Below, one piece after another: positions 55,011-64,000 of a stretch of 64,000 nucleotides of DNA. Source of the DNA: Achatina immaculata (taxonomy: Eukaryota > Mollusca > Gastropoda > Stylommatophora > Achatinidae); assembly GCA_009760885.1 (NCBI GenBank), contig CM019693.1, positions 43,797,433 through 43,861,432 of the forward strand, written 5' to 3'. The stretch's first letter is position 1; the number at the start of each line of letters is the position of its first letter. The position numbers and the translations under genes were made by a program. Below the pieces are notes generated by a model that did no database searches, was not told the origin of the DNA, and was given only the letters and a program-made list of their open reading frames with translations.

Positions 55011-55411
55011 GTTGAAGGTTTGTTTGTTTGTGTGTTTGTTTGTTTGTTGCCAGTCCTATTCGTCTGTTAATTTCCAGTTCACATTTTCCATTCTCTGTTA
55101 CTGTATGTCCTAAATACCTGAAGCTTTTCTCCTGTTCAGGCAGTTCTCCGTTTATTATTATTATTATTATTACTTACGGCTGGTTATACTTTCTCCTTCT
55201 TTGTTGACTGCCATAGCATCCATAAACAAAATCTGTAAACTGTAAGAGAAGAAGGAAAACCTGCCCAGCCAAACTGTCAGCTTTGTATTGTCGCCTTTGT
55301 ATCGTCAGTTTTGTATCGTCAGCTTTGTATTGCTTTGAATTGTAATACATTTACATCAGCTACAGGCACACCAACAGACCATCCTGTTCCAATTAAGAAC
55401 AGGTCACTTCA

Positions 55412-55524
55412 GACTACTGAACCACCTGCAGACTACTGAACCACCTGCAGACTACTGAACCACCTGCAGACTACTGAACCACCTGCAGACTACTGAACCA
55501 CCTGCAGACTACTGAACCACCTAG
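55412..55524. repeat. 19-bp minisatellite, six units
   Basis: Near-identical units of actactgaaccacctgcag, directly abutting the LINE fragment to the right. Confidence 0.95.
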
Positions 55525-55790
55525 GCCGACTCAAGATCTCTCATAGGGACGCATGCCCCCTGCAGGGATGGAGAATAAACCCCAGGAGCACGTGCTCCAA
55601 GAGTGTCCAACGTTCACTGACCTACGAAGCCAGATCTGGCCACGGAGGATGGAGCTGAGGCAGAAGCTGTAGAGCTGTCGCGAGGACCTGGAGAGAACTG
55701 TGGGCTTCATCCTGGCCACCCGGCTTCCTATTTAACATGACCTGACACATGAAGAAGAAGAAGAAGAAGGATTTTTTTTCAAACAATGGA
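55525..55790 (+). mobile_element. LINE 3' end fragment (Jockey-like C-terminus)
   Basis: Plus strand: EHVLQECPTFTDLRSQIWP, then EDLERTVGFILATRLPI, the C-terminal EH-x-LQ-x-CP...DL..R.IWP and DL.RT..FI pattern of Jockey/I-type LINEs. An (aag)n tail follows. Confidence 0.75.
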
Positions 55791-55923
55791 ACAACATGCC
55801 AACTATTTTACCTGTTTTGTCCGAGTGTTAAATAAATGTTTATCTTCTTCTTCTTCATATGCACAATGGCAATGATGCGTGGTTCCCTGGTTTTTGCGAT
55901 GCGCCTTTTGGCCGGGTATCTCC

Positions 55924-56058
55924 GACTTCAGCAGCTTCCCTTGCTAGGGCAGACTGTGGTCTTGCTCAGACTTCAGCACCTTTTCTTGCTAGGGCAGACT
56001 GTGGTCTTGCTCAGACTTCAGCACCTTTTCTTGCTAGGGCAGACTGTGGTCTTGCTTG
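55924..56058. repeat. 45-bp tandem repeat, three units
   Basis: gacttcagcaccttttcttg, ctagggcagactgtggtctt, gctca; three units. Since 45 is a multiple of 3 the repeat stays in frame, but no gene is implied. Confidence 0.95.
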
Positions 56059-56805
56059 GAGATACATTTTTATGATTTGCAAGTTGAACATGAAGTTCTT
56101 ACCAGTCTTAATATCACATAGCAACTGAACTGACAGAAAATGTGAAACGTGGAAGGTGAATATACGGAAATTATTTATATCTGTCTCGTGAAACTCGTTT
56201 AACCTTCTATGTCTTTGTTGCCGACCTAGGTTTCTCTCTGTCTCTCTGTCTGTCTGTCTCTCCCTCTAAGCTGATAGTAGGTTGGTTTCTTTCTCCTGAC
56301 ACATGTGTGTGTGCGCGCGCGGGCGCAGAGTATCACATCTATTAAGCTGATTCAACTGTTTATTTCTTAATACACCGTCAACTATGTGTAGGGTTACTCC
56401 CCTTTATGTCTCCCCCTTGTAGACAGACATTCTCAATTGTCAGAGGCAGACGAAAGTATCAAGTATCCTTCTGATGCAGTCTGACATCAGCAGGAAATTG
56501 CCAGTTCTTAATCTAATACGTTGGCTTGGAAGTCAGTTCGCTGAGACTGCACTTTCCCTGCGCTTCAGTACTTCACAAAGTTACACCTTCTTGTCAACAG
56601 ATACCAACAGTCAACAGCCCCGAAAAGCTAGAAAGACGCAGAATTTCTACTGATTGAAAAAAAACAAAAAGGACTGGGCTCTTAGGTCCGGGTGGAAAGT
56701 ATGGATCTACACGATGTCTTCAGGAGCCTGGATGCCATTTTGTCATGTGCGGAGTGGGGCTTGACCGGCCTTTAGTTTGAGTAGCTGGGCTTATAGGCCA
56801 CAGTG

Positions 56806-57360
56806 CAGGGGTCCGAAAAGTGTGGCACGCGAAGCAACTTACGATGGCACGGCTGTTTGAACTGAAATACAATAATTATAATCTAAAACATTTGAAGTTT
56901 CTTTCAAGATATGTTTTTATTTTATTTTAAATTCTCTTCGGAACGAACGTTGTTAGACACCGGAGGTAAGACTGTACAGTCTGATACGTCACTGAGTGAG
57001 TGTTAAATGACAGCGGCTGACCTTTGTTTCCGTCCTATTCTTCCTCTCTCTCCTCCTGACCACACCCACCACCACCACCATCAAAACCACCACCACCATC
57101 AAAACCACCACCACCATCAAAACCACCACCAACACCACCGGTAGAAGTTACTCAGTTGTCGTTCACACATGGCAGTACAGTCTGTGAGTGGTCTGTAACA
57201 CAACGTGTGCTGCTCTTAGTAAGTAATATGGCTACCGTGCCATTAAAATGACTGAAAAAGGGGGGAAAACTTGATATCCGATCCTTTCAAAACTTTTGGA
57301 CAAAGGAATATGGATTCATATTCAAAATAATGTGTCCAGAATTTAAATTCTGCAAAACAT
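56806..57360 (+). mobile_element. hAT-like transposon 5' part
   Basis: A terminal motif CAGGGGTCCGAAAAGTGTGG starts at 56806. Further in, ATG at 57230 opens MATVPLK and then KLDIRSFQNFWTKEYGFIF, much like the first residues of hAT transposases of the ZBED5/Charlie type. A stop soon follows. The right end may be near 57712 (gctgctgaccccc) but was not confirmed. A (cac)n tract interrupts it at 57061-57140. Confidence 0.5.
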
Positions 57361-57475
57361 AGCTTTTGTATTTGTTCCTATTTATATTAAAATATTGAAT
57401 AATCAACAAGGAGTAACACAGTTATTCAATATGTTTCGCTGTTTGCTGTGTTTAGTTCTGCGTCCGAGGTGTTGC

Positions 57476-57690
57476 TCACATCCTGATCCTTGTTGACAAG
57501 GCAAAGCCCGCAGTCCTCTCCAAATCCTGATAGGAGCCCCAAAGCTTTTGCCCCAAGCTTGTGTCCTCTGGCCATGCCTCATGCCTCAGGTCTGCATGGT
57601 TTGGGACCTCTTGAAGGATATGTCTGGACTCCACTGTCGCAATGAAGGGCTCAGCCTGGCTTGTCCAGTGACTTTGCAACATTACCTTGG
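57476..57690 (-). mobile_element. LINE 3' end fragment (Jockey-like C-terminus)
   Basis: Minus strand: HILQEVPNHADLRHEAWPED, TSLGQKLWGSYQDLERTAGF. The same pattern as 55525-55740 with different residues, so a relative rather than the same copy. Confidence 0.7.
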
Positions 57691-58604
57691 CACAACACTA
57701 CTAAGAGGCTGCTGACCCCCGCTATACTAATCTGTTCGGAGTCTAAAAAATGTGGTCTGTTGTGATCTATTTCGCTTTTAAAGTGGATCTTCTGGTTACC
57801 TCCTGCCTGTTCTGTATCTCTACACAGGGTTGTACTTTCCACTGACAAGATTTATGGTTCGTTTAGTTGCAGTCCGTGTCTGGATATTTCTCTTTTTCGT
57901 GTGTCATAACAGACAATAGACGCTATAAATTTCTCTCTCTCTCTCTCCCTCCCTCTCTCTCTCTCATCCCAGGATATCCCACCCCTTTTAACACAACCAC
58001 ACTTAACGAAGGGAAGACTACAAGACGCCGGGTTTTAATATCGCTTGACCAGGGCCACTTGACTATATTTTAGCACTGACCCTTGTTCGGGTCCAGGCCG
58101 ACACTTAATTCTTGATTTATTGGCTCAGAGTCCGGTAAGAGAAACCGCTGCCCCGGGGTGTGGCATAAAAAAAAAAGATCCTCCAGACCCGTTGGCCCCA
58201 TGAAGTACACAAGGTCATAGGTCAAACACGCTAACCGAAATGCTAGGGTCAAGTGATGGAAGGTTGGTAGTTAAGGCGGCGCTGAAAGGTATGTTTCCTT
58301 CCACATGTGGGAAGACATTCTGGAATTCTCTAGTCAGAAATTAGTCAGTGGTAGGACAGGCTTGATGAAATGATGAGTGCCATTAGTTCGTGTATTTTGA
58401 CAGCTTAGAGCTGTTGCTCTTTGCAGATGACGCTGTAGGAACCTAGAAATACACGCACTGTGTCGGATGATGAGTTGTATGAAGACGCGGTGTCAAATCA
58501 GGCATCACAACCACAGTGTCTAAGAAATGACACTTTTTTTTTAATGAGCAGCCTGGAGAAGCAGAAGACAAGAGCACTTCAGACGTGATAGAAGGGAAAA
58601 TAAT

Positions 58605-58690
58605 AAAGAGAATTATCGTGACTCGAACCACAGACTCCAGTAGGACGGGCAACCGCTTAGCCGAGAAGACAATGCTTACCAACTGCAAGG
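58605..58690 (-). mobile_element. tRNA-like SINE/foldback centre, copy
   Basis: Minus strand: tcggctaagcggttgcccgt, cctactggagtctgtggttc, gagtcacg. It matches the centre of the foldback elements at 10190 and 60840, with a good B box. Confidence 0.6.
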
Positions 58691-58894
58691 CAAAGGGAGT
58701 TAATAGTGAGGTGTGATCAGAGGTTTTCAGTTCGCAACCAGTGGGGATGGAGTTTTAAAGTATTCGGGGGGGGGGGAGAATTGGGACCACAAACTGCTGG
58801 AATATTAGCGCAAGCTATTTAAACACCGTCTTCTGTGTCAGACAATCGCGGGAGGGGGGGGGGAGAGTAATAGGAGGAGAATGACATTTTGGCA

Positions 58895-59017
58895 TATGGT
58901 GAGCAGGGCGCATGAGATAATGAGAACCGCTGGGCTAGGCGGCTGCTTGTCCTGCCAGAGTATGTGGTTTGAGTCCTGGTCAATCTCTCGTCATTCTTCT
59001 TTCTCTCTCAACAAAAG
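58895..59017 (+). mobile_element. tRNA-like SINE/foldback centre, copy
   Basis: gctgggctaggcggctgctt, gtcctgccagagtatgtggt, ttgagtcctgg. The same tRNA-like module followed by tctttctctc sequence, as in the foldback arms. Confidence 0.6.
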
Positions 59018-59196
59018 TACTCTGTCTGCTGTTTTTCTTTCTCTCACACCAAAAGTACTGTCTACTGTTTTTCTTTCTCTCACACCAAAAGCACTGTCTG
59101 CTGTTTTTCTTTCTCTCACACCAAAAGCACTGTCTGCTGTTTTTCTTTCTCTTACACCAAAAGCACTGTCTGCTGTTTTTCTTTCTCTTACACCTA
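59018..59196. repeat. 36-bp minisatellite, five units
   Basis: gcactgtctgctgtttttct, ttctctcacaccaaaa; five units. It grows directly from the arm-like sequence after the tRNA-like module. Long frames such as repeated LFFFLSHQKHC are artefacts. Confidence 0.95.
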
Positions 59197-59479
59197 AGGC
59201 TCGGCGTGTACTCCGCCACTGTCAGACAGAAAATCATGTTTCACACAATGCTCTGGGCATCATAAATATATCTGAAGCTTTCTTCTTCTTCTTCTTCTTC
59301 GGTGCTCGCCCTCTTCGCCCTCAAAAGGGCGCTAGTTGTGTTGAGGCATCGTTATGCGCCTTTCGGCTCCATATATCCGTCTTCGGCTCGGCATACTTTT
59401 ACGACGCTGTTCGATTTGGCAGTCATCAACCCATAGCTCACATGTCAGCGTCACGGTTGACGAACCACAGCTGACCAAG

Positions 59480-59840
59480 ACCCTGCCCCACCTCTTCGCT
59501 GATGCCCCCAGTAACGGGGCATGGATCACCCACAGTTCCCATGGTGGTGGAACCTGCTAAAGAAGTACTGTACGGCCCCGGCATTTTGGCTCCATGTAGG
59601 AACTGAAAAAAATAGTCGCCATAACCCGCTCCCAGTCCGATAAGGTGCTGTGCGTCAACATCTTCACAGCATCGACTGTAAAAGACACCAGCTCGCAGTT
59701 CTCGGAAGAAGAAGAAGAAGAAGAAGAAGAGTTCATCTTGTCACAGTCATCCCTATCCAATTGGCCAGACCACTGTCTGCTTCTAGGGACACTACTGAGA
59801 GACAGAGGAAGGTCCTGGTAGGCTATGGTTCGCTAATCCT
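59480..59840 (-). repeat. Dispersed repeat family D, copy 4
   Basis: Minus-strand landmarks: gaactgcgagctggtgtctt, cgggagcgggttatggcgac, gtacttctttagcaggttcc. A (gaa)n run at 59706-59730 lies inside. Confidence 0.55.
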
Positions 59841-60055
59841 GACGCAAGCAGCCGACTATGATCATTCACCGCTACCTCATTCCTGACGCAAGCAGCCGAC
59901 TATGATCATTCACCGCTACCTCATTCCTGACGCAAGCAGCCGACTATGATCACTCACCGCTACCTCATTTCTGAAGCAAGCAGCCGACTATGATCAGTGA
60001 CCGCTGCCTCATTCCTGACGCAAGCGGCCGACTATGATCACTGACCGCTGCCTCT
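59837..60055. repeat. 44-bp minisatellite, five units
   Basis: tcctgacgcaagcagccgac, tatgatcattcaccgctacc, tcat; five units, later ones with gaccgctgcc. It abuts family D copy 4. Confidence 0.95.
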
Positions 60056-60754
60056 CTCAGCTTGAAGAAAGAAAATTATTTACGAACTTCATCAGAGAAC
60101 AGCAAATAAAAGAGAATCTGTTGTTCACTGAAAAAATTCTTCTACAAAAGAAGAAATGTCCGGGTTCGTCGTGTCTAATTAGGAATGTTATTATAATCAC
60201 CGACATATGTCTTCATAATATGTCTAACTATCCAAACGTATTAAAGATAAAAGAAAAACTGTTCCCACCCACCTCTGAAAACCGACGAAACAAATAACTT
60301 TTTTCCTTGTCGGAATTTGTTTAGTTCAAAGACATTCTTAACGTCAAGAGGACTTGTCATACAACAAGATGAAGCTGTCTATCTCATGAAGATAGCGGGA
60401 ACCATCGCAAAGACTCGGCCCGTACTCCACCACTGTTGCTTTGTTGATTATCGTTAAGTGTGGACTTATCACTCGCAGGATAAGTCTATCCGACGAGAGC
60501 TAAAGTCATTTGCAACACAAGCCATATCGCATTTATTTGTATCTTTAAAGGCCAACTAGCGATGATGGCGGAGTCTGATGGGCAAGGCTGTTACTACGTC
60601 TGGATAGCCAGGTCTGATGAAGACCCTATCCTTCATTCTAAACCATGCTTCCTTGGGTCAACCTATTGCTTTATCTGAGTCTAGCTAAATGGTTATGACA
60701 TTGCTATTAATAGCCACACGGCGGACACTGAATAGGAGAAAAAAAAAATGTTAA
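60056..60754. other. Stretch with no gene recognised
   Basis: One small frame (60034-60297) has no family signature. No repeat family recognised. Confidence 0.35.
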
Positions 60755-61368
60755 TAAATAAGAAACAACGAGGCTTTCGTACAGTAAAGTAACAAAACAC
60801 GGTTTTGCAGGATTCGACTTTGTAAAAAATCGTAGACAACGCACTTTTAGACAGCTGCTCGACCAACCGGAGACGTGGTTCGAATCCCAGGTAATTCTCT
60901 TGAGATTTCTCTTTCTCTCACGTCTAAAACATTTATTAACACATGCCTTAGAAGGATACTTCAAATACGATGGCCAGATACCATAAGTAACCAAGAACTG
61001 CAACAGCGAACAGGCCAGCAACCAGTGGAAGACGACATCCTAAGAAGAAGATGGGAATGGATCGGACACACCCTACGGAAATCCACATCCAGCACTACAA
61101 GGCAAGCCCTAACATGGAACCCACAGGGTAAAAGGAGGAGAGGGAGACCAAGGAACTCCTGGCGCAGAAGTCTGGACACGGACATCAAAATAATGAACCA
61201 GACATAGAGACAGTTGGAAAGAGTGGCCCAGGACCGAACTGCCTGGCGAGCTCTTGTTGGCGGCCTATGCTCCACGAGGGGTCAGAGGCATAGATAGATA
61301 GACACGTCTAAAAGTCTACGATTTGTTCGAGGTCTAACCCTACACAATTGTGTTCTGTTACTTTACTG
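60755..61368. mobile_element. Foldback element with tRNA-like centre, copy 2, split by a LINE
   Basis: Left arm 60781-60850; centre with gacgtggttcgaatcccagg (perfect B box); right arm broken at 60929 and resumed at 61303, ending ctgttactttactg. Arms match the 10083-10338 element. Confidence 0.8.
60930..61302 (+). mobile_element. 5'-truncated LINE, 373 bp, with 11-bp target duplication
   Basis: Encodes [37 protein letters not shown] and [20 protein letters not shown], the C-terminus of an RTE-like element, followed by non-coding sequence to ggcatagatagataga. The target duplication cacgtctaaaa is at 60919-60929 and 61303-61313. Confidence 0.9.
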
Positions 61369-61369
61369 A

Positions 61370-62050
61370 ACATGAGAAAGAATGGATGATAATAAACAAC
61401 CCGTAATGAGATGCAGAGGTCAAGAGTGAATGCACGTAACGCATCTAGAACAACATAGAAAAGCTGGCCCCTAGATGTTGATGACAAGTATTCCTTCCTT
61501 CTTTCCTCGCCTTGATAACATAGGCTATCAACAAGGGCTCTCCATTTGTTTCTATCCTTGGCTGTTTCTTCTATCCGCTTCTAGCTGTAGTCGATCTTTT
61601 TTTGATATGTGAAGTATCAGACTATTTAACACAAAAAGCAGGAACTTCTTTATTAATTTAATGTACCCGCGTTTTACTGCAAACAGTCTCATATATTACC
61701 ATCACAGCTTTGCTGTCGTGGCTTCGTGTATATTTATATATCTAGTTTTATATAGTTCTTCCCCAAAAACTATCCTTGATAAGTGAAGAGAATATGCTAC
61801 CCCCCCCCCCCCCCACTCCTCTGCATGACCATGCAAGGCGTCCTGGGAAATGACTGCTTAATCAGTCGTCAACCGTGGTTGTCCATGAATAGAGAGTCTT
61901 CAGGGCCTCGTTGTTTCTGACTGTTTTCTGAGCTCATAAGTCCTCAACTTATTAATTTCCGCGAAGGCTCTGTCTGATCTGGGCAATTAGCGACCCTTAC
62001 TTGAAATCCTAACTTCAGGGTTAAAAAAAAAGTAAAGATAGTCCCATAGC
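61370..62050. other. Stretch with no gene recognised
   Basis: Contains a C15 run at 61800. No coding or repeat signature was recognised. Confidence 0.35.
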
Positions 62051-62055
62051 AAATG

Positions 62056-62297
62056 CCGTCGGGGGTGAAGCGTTAGAGACCTCATTATGCTGGGTCATCA
62101 GCGTATGAGGTAGGGTGACCAGTTTCTTTCCTCGCTGCCTTTACTTCCCAGATTTTCTCTGGTACCCATTTTACGAGGCTGGGTCGACCTCGGGGCCGTA
62201 TTGGTCGGAAAAAAAAATCCCGCTCAGCTGGGGATTCGAACCCTCGACCATTTGGTTGCTAGACGAGTGCTCTAACCACTACGCTAGCCGGCCCCTT
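62056..62297 (-). mobile_element. tRNA-derived SINE family A, copy 5 (best tRNA head)
   Basis: Minus-strand head: ggccggctagcgtagtggtt, agagcactcgtctagcaacc, aaatggtcgagggttcgaat, ccccagc. It has an A box (tagcgtagtgg) and a perfect B box (ggttcgaatcc). The core cctcgtaaaatgggtacca and aagtaaaggcagcgagg follow, with a tail ending in a variant of gaaggcactaacacttca. This is the clearest evidence for pol III origin of the family. Confidence 0.85.
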
Positions 62298-62319
62298 CAG
62301 GGTTGGTGAATCACAAATG

Positions 62320-62645
62320 ATGAAGACCCTGTCCCATCTTTCATTTGTTATCCTTGTAACAACTCTAATCTAGTTAACGGGACAGAGATTGACATAGTTC
62401 TACGATGATGGAGTCTGCTAAAGAAGTACGGCATGCATACACCCCCCCCCCCCCGCTTTCTAGCTCCACTCAGGGACTGGAAAAAAGTAGTCATCATAAC
62501 CCACTCCCAATCCGACACGATGCTGTGCGTCAACATCTTCACCGCATCGGCCGCACAACAACACCAGCTCGCAATTCCAGAATGACTGGAAGATACCTAC
62601 TGGAGTGTAGGGACGTCGTGGGCCATTATCACTGACTTCACATGG
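62320..62645 (-). repeat. Dispersed repeat family D, copy 5
   Basis: Minus strand: aattgcgagctggtgttgtt, tcgtgtcggattgggagtgg, gtacttctttagcagactcc. A C15 run lies inside at 62441. Confidence 0.55.
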
Positions 62646-62765
62646 TCTGTGCTGAGTGGGGTGGAGAACCACTCTCATCAGAAGATATTCATCAAAACTT
62701 CCTCCATAATATTTTTCTGTTCACATTTTGTTCATCAAAAGTTATCTTTTTTTTTCTTCATAAAA

Positions 62766-63029
62766 GTAACCAGGTTCTACGTCACTGAGGCCCTATAAAA
62801 GCAACCAGGTATCGTCTCGCGTCACTAGGGCCCTATAAAAGCAACCAGGTCTCGTCTCACGTCACTGGGGCCCTATAAAAGCAACCAGGTATCGTCTCGC
62901 GTCACTAGGGCCCTATAAAAGCAACCAGGTCTCGTCTCACGTCACTGGGGCCCTATAAAAGCAACCAGGTATCGTCTCGCGTCACTAGGGCCCTATAAAA
63001 GCAACCAGGTCTCGTTTCACATCACTGAC
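62766..63029. repeat. 40-bp minisatellite with 80-bp dimer pattern
   Basis: Units start gcaaccaggt at 62801, 62841, 62881, 62921, 62961 and 63001 and end gggccctataaaa. Types alternate: A (atcgtctcgcgtcactagg) and B (ctcgtctcacgtcactggg). Confidence 0.95.
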
Positions 63030-63059
63030 AAGCTTGTGGTTATAGTGACCACCATTTTC

Positions 63060-63208
63060 TTTGATCTGGCTGTACTTATAAGACTCGCCATACCTGGCTA
63101 CCTTTCTCTTTGACCTGCTTGTACTTATAAGACTCGCCATACCTGGCTACCTTTCTCTTTGATCTAGTTGTACTTAAAAGACTCGCTATACCTGGCTACC
63201 TTTCTCTT
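63060..63208. repeat. 49-bp tandem repeat, three units
   Basis: tttgatctggctgtacttat, aagactcgccatacctggct, acctttctc; units start at about 63060, 63109 and 63158. Confidence 0.95.
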
Positions 63209-63504
63209 CAACTCCCCCCCCCCCTCAAAAAAAAGTCAGGTATTTATTTCAACTGTCGAGTTAACGGTGGGGGGGGGGGGGGGCGTCTTGAGGGGAAAAA
63301 AAAAGGGGGGGGGGACAGACAACTGAATCACCAAACATGTCTACGTTGTATGACACATGAGAGGCACATGCACAATCCGCTTCGATACTCAGGCTCTGTT
63401 TTTTGGTTGTTGTTTTTTTAACATAATGATAATTTGTGTTTTCCTGTACCTGGCTTTGGTCTTTACAACTTTTATTTGTAATACGCGGCCCGGGTAAGGG
63501 CGGG

Positions 63505-64000
63505 GTTGGGGGAGGAGGTGAGTGAGTTGGGTCTTTTCACTCAGGATCAAGTTTTGTTGGGGGGGGGGGGAGTGAGTTGGGCCTTTTCACCCAGGATCAA
63601 GTTTTGTTGGGGGAGGGGGAGTGAGTTGGGTCTTTTCACCCAGGATCAAGTTTTGTTGGGGGGGGGGGGTGAGTTGGGTCTTTTCACCCAGGATCAAGTT
63701 TTGTTGGGGGGGGGGGGGGAGTGAGTTGGGCCTTTTCACCCAGGATCAAGTTTTGTTGGGGGGGGGGGGTGAGTGAGTTGGGCCTTTTCACCCAGGATCA
63801 AGTTTTGTTGGGGGGGGGGGGGGAGGTGAGTGAGTTGGGTCTTTTCACCCAGGATCAAGTTTTGTTGGGGGGGGGGGGAGTGAGTTGGGCCTTTTCACCC
63901 AGGATCAAGTTTTGTTGGGGGGGGGGGGTGAGTGAGTTGGGCCTTTTCACCCAGGATCAAGTTTTGTTGGGGGAGGGGGAGTGAGTTGGGCCTTTTCACC
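63505..64000. repeat. G-run minisatellite at the window end
   Basis: About nine units of gtgagttgggtcttttcacc, caggatcaagttttgtt, each followed by a G tract of about 8-14. The array continues off the window. The reading frames of VSELGLFTQDQVLLGGGG type are artefacts. Confidence 0.95.

Noticed and set aside
58969..59265. LFFFLSHQKHC-like repeat protein and its antisense KKNSRQCFWCKR
   Set aside because: 36-bp minisatellite; the unit is divisible by three, so both strands stay open.
62219..62297. tRNA gene on the minus strand
   Set aside because: A and B boxes are good, but the sequence continues into a SINE core shared by other copies, and no full cloverleaf acceptor pairing was seen.
63505..63984. 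Gly-rich repeat proteins
   Set aside because: Frames through a G-run satellite; unit lengths vary so no frame is kept.

Overview
This is a eukaryotic, intron-rich and repeat-dense window. No operons, ribosome binding sites, CRISPR arrays or prokaryotic genes are seen. The non-LTR retrotransposons, Penelope-like element, tRNA-derived SINEs and many minisatellites suit an invertebrate, most likely a lophotrochozoan and perhaps a gastropod mollusc. That placement is inference from the type of repeats, not from a search.

One host gene is clearly supported. It lies on the minus strand from about 36.2 kb down to 1.97 kb and encodes a ZNRF3/RNF43-type transmembrane RING E3 ligase, the family that clears Frizzled receptors and restrains Wnt signalling. 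Six coding exons with good splice sites were read: three protease-associated (PA) ectodomain exons (36104-36229, 26332-26406, 19978-20127), a transmembrane exon (14930-15016), a RING-H2 exon (4807-5080) and a long Ser/His-rich terminal exon (1966-3982). Phases agree (0,0,0,0,1), and the order matches the vertebrate protein. The signal-peptide exon was not found and probably lies beyond 64 kb. The last exon carries an apparent one-base frame break between 3854 and 3880.

Most of the rest is intronic or upstream repeat. Families seen: (1) RTE-like LINE pieces, including five copies of one 3' end with drifting tetranucleotide tails; (2) a non-LTR element with three copies, each embedded in a pyrimidine-rich tandem repeat on both sides; (3) an RNase H-bearing non-LTR relic at 21-22.4 kb; (4) a Penelope-like relic at 49.1-50.7 kb with GIY-YIG remains and inverted terminal repeats; (5) two tRNA-derived SINE families and a foldback element with a tRNA-like B box; (6) a TA-flanked MITE, a second TIR element and hAT-like pieces; (7) an unclassified GC-rich repeat of about 0.8-1.1 kb, one copy in each of two host-gene introns in opposite orientation.

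Region by region: 0-6 kb holds the RING and tail exons plus LINE debris. 6-15 kb is the intron upstream of the RING exon, with the large repeat, MITE and foldback element. 15-20 kb has the first tandem-repeat-embedded LINE and long minisatellites. 20-36 kb holds two PA exons, the RNase H relic, a MITE in a minisatellite and the second large repeat. 36-43 kb has the most upstream exon found, a nested RTE copy and the best-preserved reverse transcriptase. 43-64 kb has minisatellites, the Penelope-like relic, SINEs, LINE 3' ends and a G-run satellite running off the window end. The strongest leads are the amplified 5' splice-site array after the 26.3-kb exon, the tandem-repeat-embedded retrotransposon family, and the inverted intronic repeats that could favour circular RNA from three exons.
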